From contig NZ_SPNT01000002.1 in the NCBI RefSeq assembly GCF_004959855.1, positions 496,001 through 560,000 on the forward strand: a DNA stretch of 64,000 nucleotides, written 5' to 3'. A program made the position numbers and the translations under genes. A model generated the notes under the pieces. That model did not search any database. It worked only from the letters and a program-made list of their open reading frames with translations, and was not told the origin of the DNA. Source of the stretch: Nitratireductor sp. XY-223 (GTDB taxonomy: Bacteria > Pseudomonadota > Alphaproteobacteria > Rhizobiales > Rhizobiaceae). Shown piece after piece: positions 56,498-64,000 of this stretch (within the stretch, counting starts at the first letter, position 1; each line of letters begins with the position of its first letter).

Positions 56498-57581
56498 CGA
56501 CCGCTTCTCTCATCCATTGCTGCAGCACATGCACCGAGTGCTCGGAATTGACGCCGCAGGTTGGATCGAGCACGAGCGGCCCCGGGCGATAGCCGCGGCT
56601 CTTCATGCCCCGCTGCACCGATTCGACGAGATGAATGTCCTCCTCGACGGTGGTTCCGCGATCCTGGGCGGCAAGCCTGCTGACAATATCGTTGTCGAGG
56701 CCGCCGATGCTGTACCAGCCCCGCCATACAACCACATGATCTGCGTCAACGGCGCGCCAGTGATAGGTGTTGAGGACATTCCCGGGATAGACCTGGAAGG
56801 AAAACATCGGCCACAGGTACCAGGATGAATAGTCGCCGGCGTGCGCATTGGCGTCGAGGTCGACGGGATAGCTCATGCTTTCCAGGTTCTGGCATTCCGT
56901 GGTGTGGCGCAGGCAGTAGCCCTGCGGCTGGATGTCGTAGGTCTCCGGCTTGATGATCCCGGTCGCGAATGTCGGGTGATTGATCTTGCAGTGGTAGCAC
57001 TCCGAGTAGTTCTCGACGGAGACCTTCCAGTTGCAGTTCTCCGGAATCTCGACCCACTGCAGTGGCTCCAGGTCCGCATGGTCCGGAACAAAGGCCGCCA
57101 ATTCCTGCCTGACGCCCGGAAACCATACGTCCATCGGCTCCGCGTCCGGATCGAGATTGACGAAGAGAAAGCCGCAGAACTCCTCGACCCGGACGGATGT
57201 CAGGCATATCGCGTTCCTGTCGAAACCGGGAACCGCCTTGATATTGGGGCCGGAGCGCAGCTTGCCGGTCAGCTCATAGGTCCAGGCATGGTATGGGCAG
57301 ACGATCAGCCCGGCATGGCCGGTTCCGCTGACCAGTTCGTGCGCCCGGTGCTGGCACACATTATAGAAGGCGCGAATCTCGCCCGCCTTATCGCGGATGC
57401 AGAACAGGCTCTGGCCGGCGATCTCGAAGGTGAAATAGGCGCCCGGTTCCTTGAGCTGCGCGACATGGCCGGCAAATTGCCATGTCCGCGCGATCAGGCC
57501 GTTTTGCTCGATCCGGAATATCTCCGGATCGGTGTAGAAGCGGGCGTCCAGCGAGCGGACCAGGTCTACGGGCGCGGTCAT
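56490..57581 (-). CDS. Rieske non-heme iron oxygenase, alpha subunit (betaine demethylase-like)
   Basis: A 363-residue ring-hydroxylating-type oxygenase. The Rieske cluster is bound by Cys76, His78 (CQHRAHELV), Cys95 and His98 (CPYHAW); the mononuclear iron site is Glu/Asp-His-His in ENYSECYHCKINH (about Glu194, His197, His202). Short single-subunit members of this group demethylate glycine betaine (GbcA) or stachydrine. No reductase lies nearby, so electrons must come from another locus. It is the second gene of the rpiR operon. Confidence 0.88.
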   Translation of the reverse strand: MTAPVDLVRSLDARFYTDPEIFRIEQNGLIARTWQFAGHVAQLKEPGAYFTFEIAGQSLFCIRDKAGEIRAFYNVCQHRAHELVSGTGHAGLIVCPYHAWTYELTGKLRSGPNIKAVPGFDRNAICLTSVRVEEFCGFLFVNLDPDAEPMDVWFPGVRQELAAFVPDHADLEPLQWVEIPENCNWKVSVENYSECYHCKINHPTFATGIIKPETYDIQPQGYCLRHTTECQNLESMSYPVDLDANAHAGDYSSWYLWPMFSFQVYPGNVLNTYHWRAVDADHVVVWRGWYSIGGLDNDIVSRLAAQDRGTTVEEDIHLVESVQRGMKSRGYRPGPLVLDPTCGVNSEHSVHVLQQWMREAVDG

Positions 57582-57591
57582 CGGCGTTCCC

Positions 57592-58497
57592 TCATTCCTC
57601 TGCGGCGTATATCCCGAGCGCGTGACGGCGCTCGTGGAACCGTTCGATGTTGGAAATCACGTCCGGCTCCGCATCGGCGATGACGAAGGCCATCAGCGCT
57701 TCGAGCAATGCGATGGTCGATACGGAGGACGGAAAGAACTGCGGCGTGTCGGCGGTGACGATAAACGCGTGATCGCTCGCTATGACGATCGGCGAGGCCG
57801 GGCTGTCGGAGATGGCGATGATGGTCAATCCCTGCTCGCGGGCAAGTTCCACGGCCTCGACCACCTCCGAGCGGTAGGGTTTGCAGGTAATTGCGATCAG
57901 CACGTCGCCGGAAGCGGCGCGTGCAAGGTCATCGATCGCGACGCTTCCGGGGCGCGGTATCGCCTCGATCGTGTCAACCGCCATGTCGGCGAGATAGGTG
58001 AAGTTGCGGGCGTTCGAGCTGTTGACGCCGACACCGAGAACGAAGGTCCGGCGCGCCGCGACGATGGCATCCGCCGCGGCCTTCATGGCCTCGTCACTTG
58101 TCGCGGCAAAGGTCTCCTCGATGTTGCGGATGGCGCTCGAAGCCATGTCCGCATAGAGCTTCGACAGCTTGCCGCCCCTTGCCAGGGACTGCAGCCAGCG
58201 GGCGCGGTCCGGAAAGCTGATGCCGCCGCGCCGGATTTCCTGGCGGAAAGGCTCGCGGAAATCTTCGTAACCGTCGAAGCCGACCGTCCGGGCCATGCGC
58301 ACGAATGTGTTGGGCTTGACGCGCGCGGCATCGGCGATCTCGCGGATCGATGAAACGCTTACATCGTTCGGGTTTTCAAGCACATAGGACGCCGCCTTGC
58401 GGACCTCCGGCGTCATGTCGCCGAGTGTTTCGGCGAGCGCCTCAAGAACGTCCTGGGGCGCCGTTACGGCACAGTTTGGTACAATCATGTTATTCAT
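57592..58497 (-). CDS. RpiR/MurR family transcriptional regulator
   Basis: A 301-residue regulator: an N-terminal HTH-6 domain (about residues 15-90; IREIADAARVKPNTFVRMARTVGFDGYEDF) and a C-terminal SIS domain (about residues 110-260) that in this family binds sugar phosphates or other effectors. The ATG at 58497 is favoured over one at 58554, because the longer form would cover the ACATTTGT repeats. It is divergent from the FAD oxidoreductase gene across 68 bp and heads the oxygenase operon, so it probably controls both arms. Confidence 0.87.
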   Translation of the reverse strand: MNNMIVPNCAVTAPQDVLEALAETLGDMTPEVRKAASYVLENPNDVSVSSIREIADAARVKPNTFVRMARTVGFDGYEDFREPFRQEIRRGGISFPDRARWLQSLARGGKLSKLYADMASSAIRNIEETFAATSDEAMKAAADAIVAARRTFVLGVGVNSSNARNFTYLADMAVDTIEAIPRPGSVAIDDLARAASGDVLIAITCKPYRSEVVEAVELAREQGLTIIAISDSPASPIVIASDHAFIVTADTPQFFPSSVSTIALLEALMAFVIADAEPDVISNIERFHERRHALGIYAAEE

Positions 58498-58508
58498 GGT
58501 TGACGAAA

Positions 58509-58543
58509 GTACATTTGTACGATTAGCCTGTCCACACATTTGT
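58509..58543. promoter_or_regulatory. twin ACATTTGT operator candidates
   Basis: ACATTTGT occurs at 58511-58518, inside the inverted repeat GTACATTTGTAC, and again at 58536-58543, spaced 25 bp apart. Both lie in the 68-bp gap between the RpiR gene and the FAD oxidoreductase gene. Repeats at a 2.4-turn spacing in a divergent promoter suit a dimeric regulator such as the RpiR protein. Confidence 0.5.
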
Positions 58544-58565
58544 TCGCCATGCATGGGAAAATACG

Positions 58566-61043
58566 GTGACCGAGGAAAACAAGGGATCTGTGCCGTCTGC
58601 GGCGCGTGTCGTCATTGTCGGCGGCGGCATCATGGGCTGCGGCCTGGCCTATCATCTTGCCCATGAGGGCTGGACGGATGTGGTGCTTCTGGAAAAATCC
58701 GAGCTGACCTCCGGCTCGACGTGGCACGCGGCGGGCCAGATCACCCACTCGACGTCGAGTTTCGGGCTCGGTAAATGCGTCGACTACAATATCGGCCTTT
58801 ATTCCGGCGGGCTGGAGGCGGAGACCGGGCAGTCGGTCACCTGGCACGGCTGCGGCTCGTTCCGGCTCGCCTATTCGCAAGACGAGATGGACTGGCTGCG
58901 CCACACGCTGAGCGTCGGCCGGTCGCTCGGCTTCAATATCGAGATCGTCGGCAGGGACCGCGTGGCCGAACTGCACCCGTTCTACAATCTCGACGGCGTC
59001 ATCGGCGCACTGCACACGCCCGATGACGGCCATGCCGATCCGTCCGGCATCACCCAGGCGCTGGCGGCCGGCGCGCGGCAACTCGGCGCACGCATCATCC
59101 GCCGCTGCCGGGCGACCGACATCAAGCAATTGCCGACGGGCGAATGGAAGGTTTCGACGGAGCGCGGCGACATCACCTGCGAGCACGTGGTCAATGCCGG
59201 CGGCACCTATGCGCGCCAGATGGGCGCGTGGAGCGAGCTGCAAATACCGACGACTTCCATGACGCACCATTATTTCGTAACCGAAACGGTACCTGAATTC
59301 AAAGACCTCGGCCATGAATTGCCGGTGATAAGGGACGACGCACTGGTCTCCGGCTATATCCGCATGGAGCAGAAATCCGGGCTGATCGGGATCTACGAGA
59401 AGGCAAATCCCAACACGGTCTGGGAGGATCATTGTCCCTGGGAGGCGGAAAACGAGCTGTTCGATGCCGATTACGAGCGCATCATGCCATGGCTGGAGAA
59501 TGCCATGGTCCGCATGCCGGTCTTTGCGGAGCTCGGCATCAAGCGCGTCGTGCACGGGGCGATCTCGCATCCGCCGGACGGCAACCCGCTGATCGGGCCG
59601 GCGCCCGGCGTCAAGAATTACTGGTGCTGCTGCGGCACGCAGATCGGCATCGGCTGGGGACCGGGGCTGACGCGGGAGCTGGCGCGCTGGATGGTGCACG
59701 GCGCCGCCGATATATCGATGCGCGAATACGATCCGCGGCGGTTCGGCGCCTATGCCGACAAGGACTGGCAGATCGTCAAGGCACGGGAGGATTACTGCCT
59801 GCGCCACGAAATCCCGTTCCCGCATTTCAACCGGCTGGCCGGGCGCCCGGTGAAGCCGAGCCCGCTCTATGAACGGCTGAAACAGAAGGGCGCCGTATTC
59901 GAGGAGGTCTACGGCCACGAGCGCCCGCGCTGGTTCGCGAAAGACGGCGTGGCGCGGGAGGACCACTATTCCTTCCGCCGCAACGTCGTTCACGACATGG
60001 TCGGCGCCGAGGTGCGGGCGGTGCGCAATCATGTCGGCATCATGGACATATCCGCCTTCACGAAGGTGGAGGTCAGCGGCCCCGATGCGGAAAGCCTTCT
60101 CGACCGCCTGGTCGCCAACCGGCTGCCGCAGAAGGTCGGGAGCATTGCCCTGACGCACCTACTCAACCGGCGGGGCCGTATCGAGATCGAGCTGACGGTC
60201 GTCCGGCTGGAACAGGATCGCTACTATCTCGTCTGCGCCGCGTTTTTCGAGCAGCGGCTTCTCGATCACCTGGACCGGCACCGCGAGAACGAGTCGGTCA
60301 CCATCACCAAACGCTCTGACGACTGGGCGGCGATCGCCCTGCAGGGACCGCAATCGCGGGCGGTGCTTTCCGCCAATACGGATGCGGCCCTCGACAATGC
60401 CGGTTTCCGCTGGCTTTCGGGCCGGCAGATCACCATTGCCGGGCATGCCATGTGGGCGTTCCGCATGTCCTATTGCGGCGAGCTCGGTTGGGAAATCCAC
60501 GGCCCGCGCGAATCGATGCTCGACGTCTATGATGCGCTCTGGGCGGCGGGTGAGGCTTACGGCATCGCCGATTACGGCTCCTTCGCGATGAATGCCATGC
60601 GGATGGAGAAAATGTTCAAGGGCGCCGGCGAACTCACCAACGAGGTGACGCTGCCGGAAGCCGACGTGATGCGCTTCGTCAAGCTGGACAAGGGATCCTT
60701 TGTCGGCAAAGAGGAGACGGAAGCGAGCCTGAACGGCGAACTGCCCTGGATCTGCGCCTATCTTTCGATCGAACCGGACGGCGTCGAGGACGGGCACGGC
60801 GGCGAGGCGGTTCTGCTTGACGGTGCCGTCGTCGGATCGACCGCGTCGGTGGCCTATGGGCACACGACCGGAACGATCCTCGCCTTTGCCTATATCAAAC
60901 CCCACGCCGCAAGGCCGGGCACCCGGTTGAGCGTGTTGATTGCCGGGAGTCCACGGGACGCGACTGTGCTTGATGAGCCGGCTTATGATCCGCAGAACCT
61001 GCTCCCCACAACCGACAAACCCGTCGAGGAGGCGGCCGAATGA
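58566..61043 (+). CDS. dimethylglycine-dehydrogenase-like flavoprotein with GcvT domain
   Basis: An 825-residue fusion. The N-terminal half is a DAO-type FAD oxidoreductase (VVIVGGGIMGCGLAYHL; GSTWHAAG with His54, the site of covalent FAD in the dimethylglycine/sarcosine dehydrogenase group). The C-terminal half is a GcvT-like folate-binding domain (MNAMRMEKMFKG). Such enzymes demethylate N-methyl amino acids and pass the formaldehyde to tetrahydrofolate. The GTG start at 58566 gives the correct FAD domain start. The next gene overlaps it by 4 bp. Confidence 0.9.
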   Translation: MTEENKGSVPSAARVVIVGGGIMGCGLAYHLAHEGWTDVVLLEKSELTSGSTWHAAGQITHSTSSFGLGKCVDYNIGLYSGGLEAETGQSVTWHGCGSFRLAYSQDEMDWLRHTLSVGRSLGFNIEIVGRDRVAELHPFYNLDGVIGALHTPDDGHADPSGITQALAAGARQLGARIIRRCRATDIKQLPTGEWKVSTERGDITCEHVVNAGGTYARQMGAWSELQIPTTSMTHHYFVTETVPEFKDLGHELPVIRDDALVSGYIRMEQKSGLIGIYEKANPNTVWEDHCPWEAENELFDADYERIMPWLENAMVRMPVFAELGIKRVVHGAISHPPDGNPLIGPAPGVKNYWCCCGTQIGIGWGPGLTRELARWMVHGAADISMREYDPRRFGAYADKDWQIVKAREDYCLRHEIPFPHFNRLAGRPVKPSPLYERLKQKGAVFEEVYGHERPRWFAKDGVAREDHYSFRRNVVHDMVGAEVRAVRNHVGIMDISAFTKVEVSGPDAESLLDRLVANRLPQKVGSIALTHLLNRRGRIEIELTVVRLEQDRYYLVCAAFFEQRLLDHLDRHRENESVTITKRSDDWAAIALQGPQSRAVLSANTDAALDNAGFRWLSGRQITIAGHAMWAFRMSYCGELGWEIHGPRESMLDVYDALWAAGEAYGIADYGSFAMNAMRMEKMFKGAGELTNEVTLPEADVMRFVKLDKGSFVGKEETEASLNGELPWICAYLSIEPDGVEDGHGGEAVLLDGAVVGSTASVAYGHTTGTILAFAYIKPHAARPGTRLSVLIAGSPRDATVLDEPAYDPQNLLPTTDKPVEEAAE

Positions 61044-62140
61044 CGACGATTCCCGAAACCATGCGCGCCGTTGTCCTCACGGGCCATGGCGACATGGACA
61101 AGCTCGAATACCGCACCGACTGGCCGGTGCCGCAGCCGCGACCAGGCGAAGTGCTGATCAAGGTGCATGCCTGCGGCCTCAACAACACCGACGTCAACAC
61201 CCGTACCGGCTGGTACTCGAAAGCGGTCACCGAAGCGACGACCGGCGGCGGGTTCGATGAAGTGGGCGAGGAAGACCCGTCCTGGGGCGGATCGCCCATC
61301 GTCTTTCCGCGCATCCAGGGCGCCGATGTCGCCGGCACGGTGGTCGCGGCCGGCGACGGGGCGGACGCTTCGCTGATTGGCAGGCGGGTCTTGGTGGAGA
61401 CCTGGATCCGCGATCCCGACGATCCGCTCGACATGAACAAGTGCCGCTATCTCGGATCTGAGATGGATGGCGGTTTCGCCGACTATCTTAGAATCGTCGA
61501 GCGCGCCGTCTTTCCGGTCGACTGCGCCTTGAGTGACGCTGAACTGGCCACCTTCGCGACCTCCTGGGTGACGGCGGAAAACATGCTCAACCGCGCCAAT
61601 GTCGTGTCCGGCGACACGGTTCTCATCCCCGGTGCCTCCGGCGGTGTCGGATCGGCACTCATCCAGCTTGCCAACCGCCGCGGCGCAAGGACGATCGCGA
61701 TGGCCGGCAAGGCCAAGCACGACCAGGTGGCGGCGCTTGGCCCCGCTGCTGTCCTCGACCGAGCACCGGATAACCTGAAATCCGAATTGAAGCGGGTCAT
61801 CGGCAGCGACTCGGTCAGCGTCGTCGCTGATGTGGTCGGCGGCGACTATTTCCCGACGCTGATCGACGCGCTGGAACGGGGCGGCCGCTACACCTGCTCG
61901 GGCGCGATCGCCGGCCCGATCGTCGATCTCGACCTGCGCACGCTCTACCTGCACGACCTGACATTCACCGGCGCGACCGTCGTTCCGCCCGGCACCTTTG
62001 GCGATCTGGTCGGCTATATTGAGCGCGGCGAGGTCAAGCCGGTGCTCGCGGAAGCGTTCCCGCTGGAAAGGCTGCATGAGGCCCAACAGGCCTTCATCGA
62101 CAAGAAACACATCGGCAACATCGTCGTGACGATGGATTGA
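61040..62140 (+). CDS. medium-chain (quinone/zinc-type) dehydrogenase
   Basis: A 366-residue MDR-superfamily oxidoreductase, beginning MRAVVLTGHGDMDKLEYRT after a short tag, with the GroES-like part up to residue 120 and the cofactor loop IPGASGGVGSALIQ near residue 195. The catalytic-zinc Cys position is Cys48 (VHACGLNNTD), but a His-Glu pair of alcohol dehydrogenases is not seen, so it may be a quinone-oxidoreductase-like enzyme. The ATGA overlap with the flavoprotein gene shows co-translation. Its role in the pathway is unknown. Confidence 0.82.
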   Translation: MTTIPETMRAVVLTGHGDMDKLEYRTDWPVPQPRPGEVLIKVHACGLNNTDVNTRTGWYSKAVTEATTGGGFDEVGEEDPSWGGSPIVFPRIQGADVAGTVVAAGDGADASLIGRRVLVETWIRDPDDPLDMNKCRYLGSEMDGGFADYLRIVERAVFPVDCALSDAELATFATSWVTAENMLNRANVVSGDTVLIPGASGGVGSALIQLANRRGARTIAMAGKAKHDQVAALGPAAVLDRAPDNLKSELKRVIGSDSVSVVADVVGGDYFPTLIDALERGGRYTCSGAIAGPIVDLDLRTLYLHDLTFTGATVVPPGTFGDLVGYIERGEVKPVLAEAFPLERLHEAQQAFIDKKHIGNIVVTMD

Positions 62141-62147
62141 CTAACCA

Positions 62148-63266
62148 ATGAAGATCACCCGCATCTCGGTCTATCAGAAGGACCTTCCACTGGCCGATCC
62201 CTACTGGCTGTCCGGCGGACGGCTGAAATTCGAGGTGCTTGACGCGACCTTCGTCAAACTGGAAACCGATGCGGGCCTGACGGGTTGGGGTGAAGGCACG
62301 CCGTGGGGCCACACCTATGTACCGGCCCATGGTCCGGGCATCCGCGCCGGCATCGAGACCATGGCGAAGGCTGTGCTCGGGCTCGATCCGCGCAAGGTGG
62401 AACTGGTCGAGCGGGCCATGGATCTGTGCCTTCCCGGTCACCTTTATGCCAAGGCGCCGATCGACCTTGCCTGCTGGGATATCATGGGCAAGGCCTTCGG
62501 CCTGCCGATTGCCGATCTCCTGGGCGGCAGGCGCGAGACCGGCACGCCGGCGGCGTCCTCGGTCTCCTCCGGCGATCCCGACACCATGATGGGCATCATC
62601 GAGCGCTACCGCGCGATGGGATATGTCGCCCACTCCGCCAAGGTCGGCGGCAGCGATACGGAAAGGGATATCGAGCGCATTCGGTATCTTGAGGAACGCC
62701 GCCGCCCCAAGGAAATCATTCTCTACGACGTCAACCGGGCCTGGACCCGCCGGGAGGCCGCCATCGTCATGAACGCGGTCGCTGAACTCGGCGTGACCTT
62801 CGAGCAGCCGGGGGAAACGCTCGACGACATCGCCGCGATCCGGAGGGTGACCACGGCGCCGATCAGCGTCGATGAAACGCTGGTGACGCTGCAGGACGCA
62901 TGCAGAATCGCCCGCGAGGGCATTGCCGATGTCTTCGGCATCAAGCTCAACCGGGTCGGCGGGCTGACCAAGGCGCGGCGCATCCGCGACGTCGCCCTGG
63001 CCCACGGCATTCAGATATTCGTCATGGCGACCGGCGGTTCGGTCCTCGCGGACACCGAGGCGGCGCACCTCGCCCAATCCATCCCGCAGGAATTCATACG
63101 AGCATGCTGGGCCTGCCAGGACATGCTCACGGTCGATGTTGCGCCGGACCGGGGCTGTCGCTGCATCGACGGGATGATGACCATCGGCGACGCGCCGGGC
63201 CTAGGCTGCGATCCGGACGAAGCGATTCTGGGAGATCCCGTTGCCGTATACGAGGTGCAGCGGTGA
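62148..63266 (+). CDS. enolase-superfamily racemase/dehydratase (proline-betaine epimerase-like)
   Basis: A 372-residue mandelate-racemase/muconate-lactonising-type barrel. Metal ligands are Asp194, Glu219 and Asp242/Glu243; the two acid/base lysines are Lys165 (strand 2) and Lys266 (strand 6), with Ser in place of the first Lys of a KxK motif. This two-lysine pattern and the GWGEGTPWGHTYVPAHGPG loop match hydroxyproline-betaine 2-epimerases and cis-3-hydroxyproline dehydratases, so a proline-derived substrate is plausible but not shown. It ends in a GTGA overlap with a second enolase. Confidence 0.85.
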   Translation: MKITRISVYQKDLPLADPYWLSGGRLKFEVLDATFVKLETDAGLTGWGEGTPWGHTYVPAHGPGIRAGIETMAKAVLGLDPRKVELVERAMDLCLPGHLYAKAPIDLACWDIMGKAFGLPIADLLGGRRETGTPAASSVSSGDPDTMMGIIERYRAMGYVAHSAKVGGSDTERDIERIRYLEERRRPKEIILYDVNRAWTRREAAIVMNAVAELGVTFEQPGETLDDIAAIRRVTTAPISVDETLVTLQDACRIAREGIADVFGIKLNRVGGLTKARRIRDVALAHGIQIFVMATGGSVLADTEAAHLAQSIPQEFIRACWACQDMLTVDVAPDRGCRCIDGMMTIGDAPGLGCDPDEAILGDPVAVYEVQR

Positions 63267-64000
63267 GGATTACCCGGATCAATATCTGGCGCGTGCCACT
63301 TGAAAGCCACACGGCCTACAACATGGCCGCAGGCAAGAAATGCGAAACGGTCGAGACCGTCGTCGTGCGGGTCGAAACCGATGCCGGCATCGACGGCTGG
63401 GGCGAGGCCTGCCCGATCCCGCACTACCTGCCCGCCTATGCGGGCGGCATTGCGCCGGCCATCGAGAACATGGCTCCCGTCCTGATCGGCAGCGACCCCG
63501 TCGGACCGGAAGCGGTGATGGATCGGCTCGACGCGCATCTGATCGGTCACCCTTACGCCAAATCGCCGATCGATATCGCACTATGGGACATTACCGGAAA
63601 AGCTGCCGGCCTGCCGCTTCACGCGCTGCTCGGCGGCCGGCGGGTGCGCGACCTGCCGCTCTATCATTCGATCACGTGTGTCGCGCCCGACGAAATGGCG
63701 CGGATCGCACAGGATGTCCACGCGCAGGGCATCCGGCAGTTCCAGGTCAAGCTCGGTGCCGACGCCGACTGGCAGGCGGATGTCGAACGCCTTTCCAAAG
63801 TGCGCGCCGCCGTCGGCGACGGTCCGCTCGTCTACGGAGACTGGAACTGCGGCGCCAGCCGGCTCGATGCCATCCGCGTCGGGCGGGCCGTATCGCACCT
63901 CGACATCATGCTCGAACAGCCCTGCGCAACGCTGGAAGAATGTGCGGCGGTCAAATCCGCGACCGGCTTGCCGATGAAGATCGACGAATGCGCGCATGAC
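63263..64000 (+). CDS. second enolase-superfamily enzyme, cut by the right edge
   Basis: A frame open to the last base; 246 residues are seen of about 370. It is homologous to the preceding enzyme and shares its layout: GWGEACPIPHYLPAYAGG loop, Lys163 in QFQVKLG, Asp193 (YGDWNCG), Glu218 and Asp241/Glu242 as metal ligands. The second lysine region lies beyond the edge. It starts with a GTG that overlaps the previous stop (GTGA). Two such enzymes in tandem suggest consecutive steps, such as epimerisation then dehydration, or action on two stereoisomers. Confidence 0.82.
   Translation, partial: MRITRINIWRVPLESHTAYNMAAGKKCETVETVVVRVETDAGIDGWGEACPIPHYLPAYAGGIAPAIENMAPVLIGSDPVGPEAVMDRLDAHLIGHPYAKSPIDIALWDITGKAAGLPLHALLGGRRVRDLPLYHSITCVAPDEMARIAQDVHAQGIRQFQVKLGADADWQADVERLSKVRAAVGDGPLVYGDWNCGASRLDAIRVGRAVSHLDIMLEQPCATLEECAAVKSATGLPMKIDECAHD

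Noticed and set aside
53843-56551. A 902-codon plus-strand frame.
   Set aside because: Runs antisense through pdxY, the small membrane protein, CMD-like and ALDH genes; a shadow caused by high GC.
58494-60158. A 554-codon minus-strand frame opposite the DMGDH-like gene.
   Set aside because: No family resemblance; complement of a clear flavoprotein frame.

Overview
The window is a GC-rich chromosomal segment of an alphaproteobacterium, most likely a Hyphomicrobiales (Rhizobiales) member. This is inferred from gene order: coaA-hisE-hisF-hisA-hisH-DUF2628-hisB divergent from hslV-hslU-DUF1402, then XRE/Smr/MltA/Tim44, fxsA, secB, dnaQ-coaE-aroE-maf-ppsR divergent from hemE-hemJ-rho, then mnmE-mnmG-rsmG-parA-parB. 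That is the usual neighbourhood of the chromosomal origin in this order. I cannot name a genus. I saw no rRNA, tRNA, insertion sequence, prophage or CRISPR array.

Layout. 1-3.3 kb: surface polysaccharide genes (flippase-like protein cut by the left edge, pyruvyl transferase family protein, GT4 glycosyltransferase). 3.4-8.1 kb: histidine operon plus coaA. 8.2-18.3 kb: HslUV protease, envelope and quality-control genes, secB, and a dnaQ-coaE-aroE-maf-ppsR block. 19.1-19.5 kb: a 405-bp gap with DnaA-box-like sequences between ppsR and hemE, the best oriC candidate. 19.5-30.4 kb: hemE, hemJ, rho, mnmE, mnmG, rsmG, parA and parB, running away from that gap, with two perfect 16-bp parS sites (26029 and 28074). 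30.4-34.7 kb: holA, lptE and leuS on the minus strand. 34.8-42.2 kb: accessory metabolism (YggS, PrpE, SDR, VOC, WYL regulator, RidA, two transporters). 42.2-42.9 kb: a cobalamin riboswitch in front of a 23-codon ORF and an unrecognised small gene. 44.6-49.0 kb: leuD, RidA, leuB, PAP2 and asd; asd is preceded by a short ORF whose end is rich in Thr and Lys codons. 49.0-57 kb: a relatively AT-rich gap with a perfect palindrome, an MltB-like enzyme, a LysR/aldo-keto reductase pair, carbonic anhydrase and pdxY.

The right end (54.6-64.0 kb) is the most interesting accessory block. It is a divergent catabolic locus around an RpiR-type regulator. One arm encodes a Rieske oxygenase, an aldehyde dehydrogenase and a carboxymuconolactone-decarboxylase-like protein. 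The other encodes a dimethylglycine-dehydrogenase-like flavoprotein with a folate (GcvT) domain, a medium-chain dehydrogenase and two tandem enolase-superfamily enzymes, the second cut by the right edge. The enzyme set suggests stepwise N-demethylation of a betaine or N-methylated amino acid, perhaps proline betaine-like, but the substrate is inference. Two copies of an ACATTTGT element in the 68-bp divergent promoter are candidate operators.
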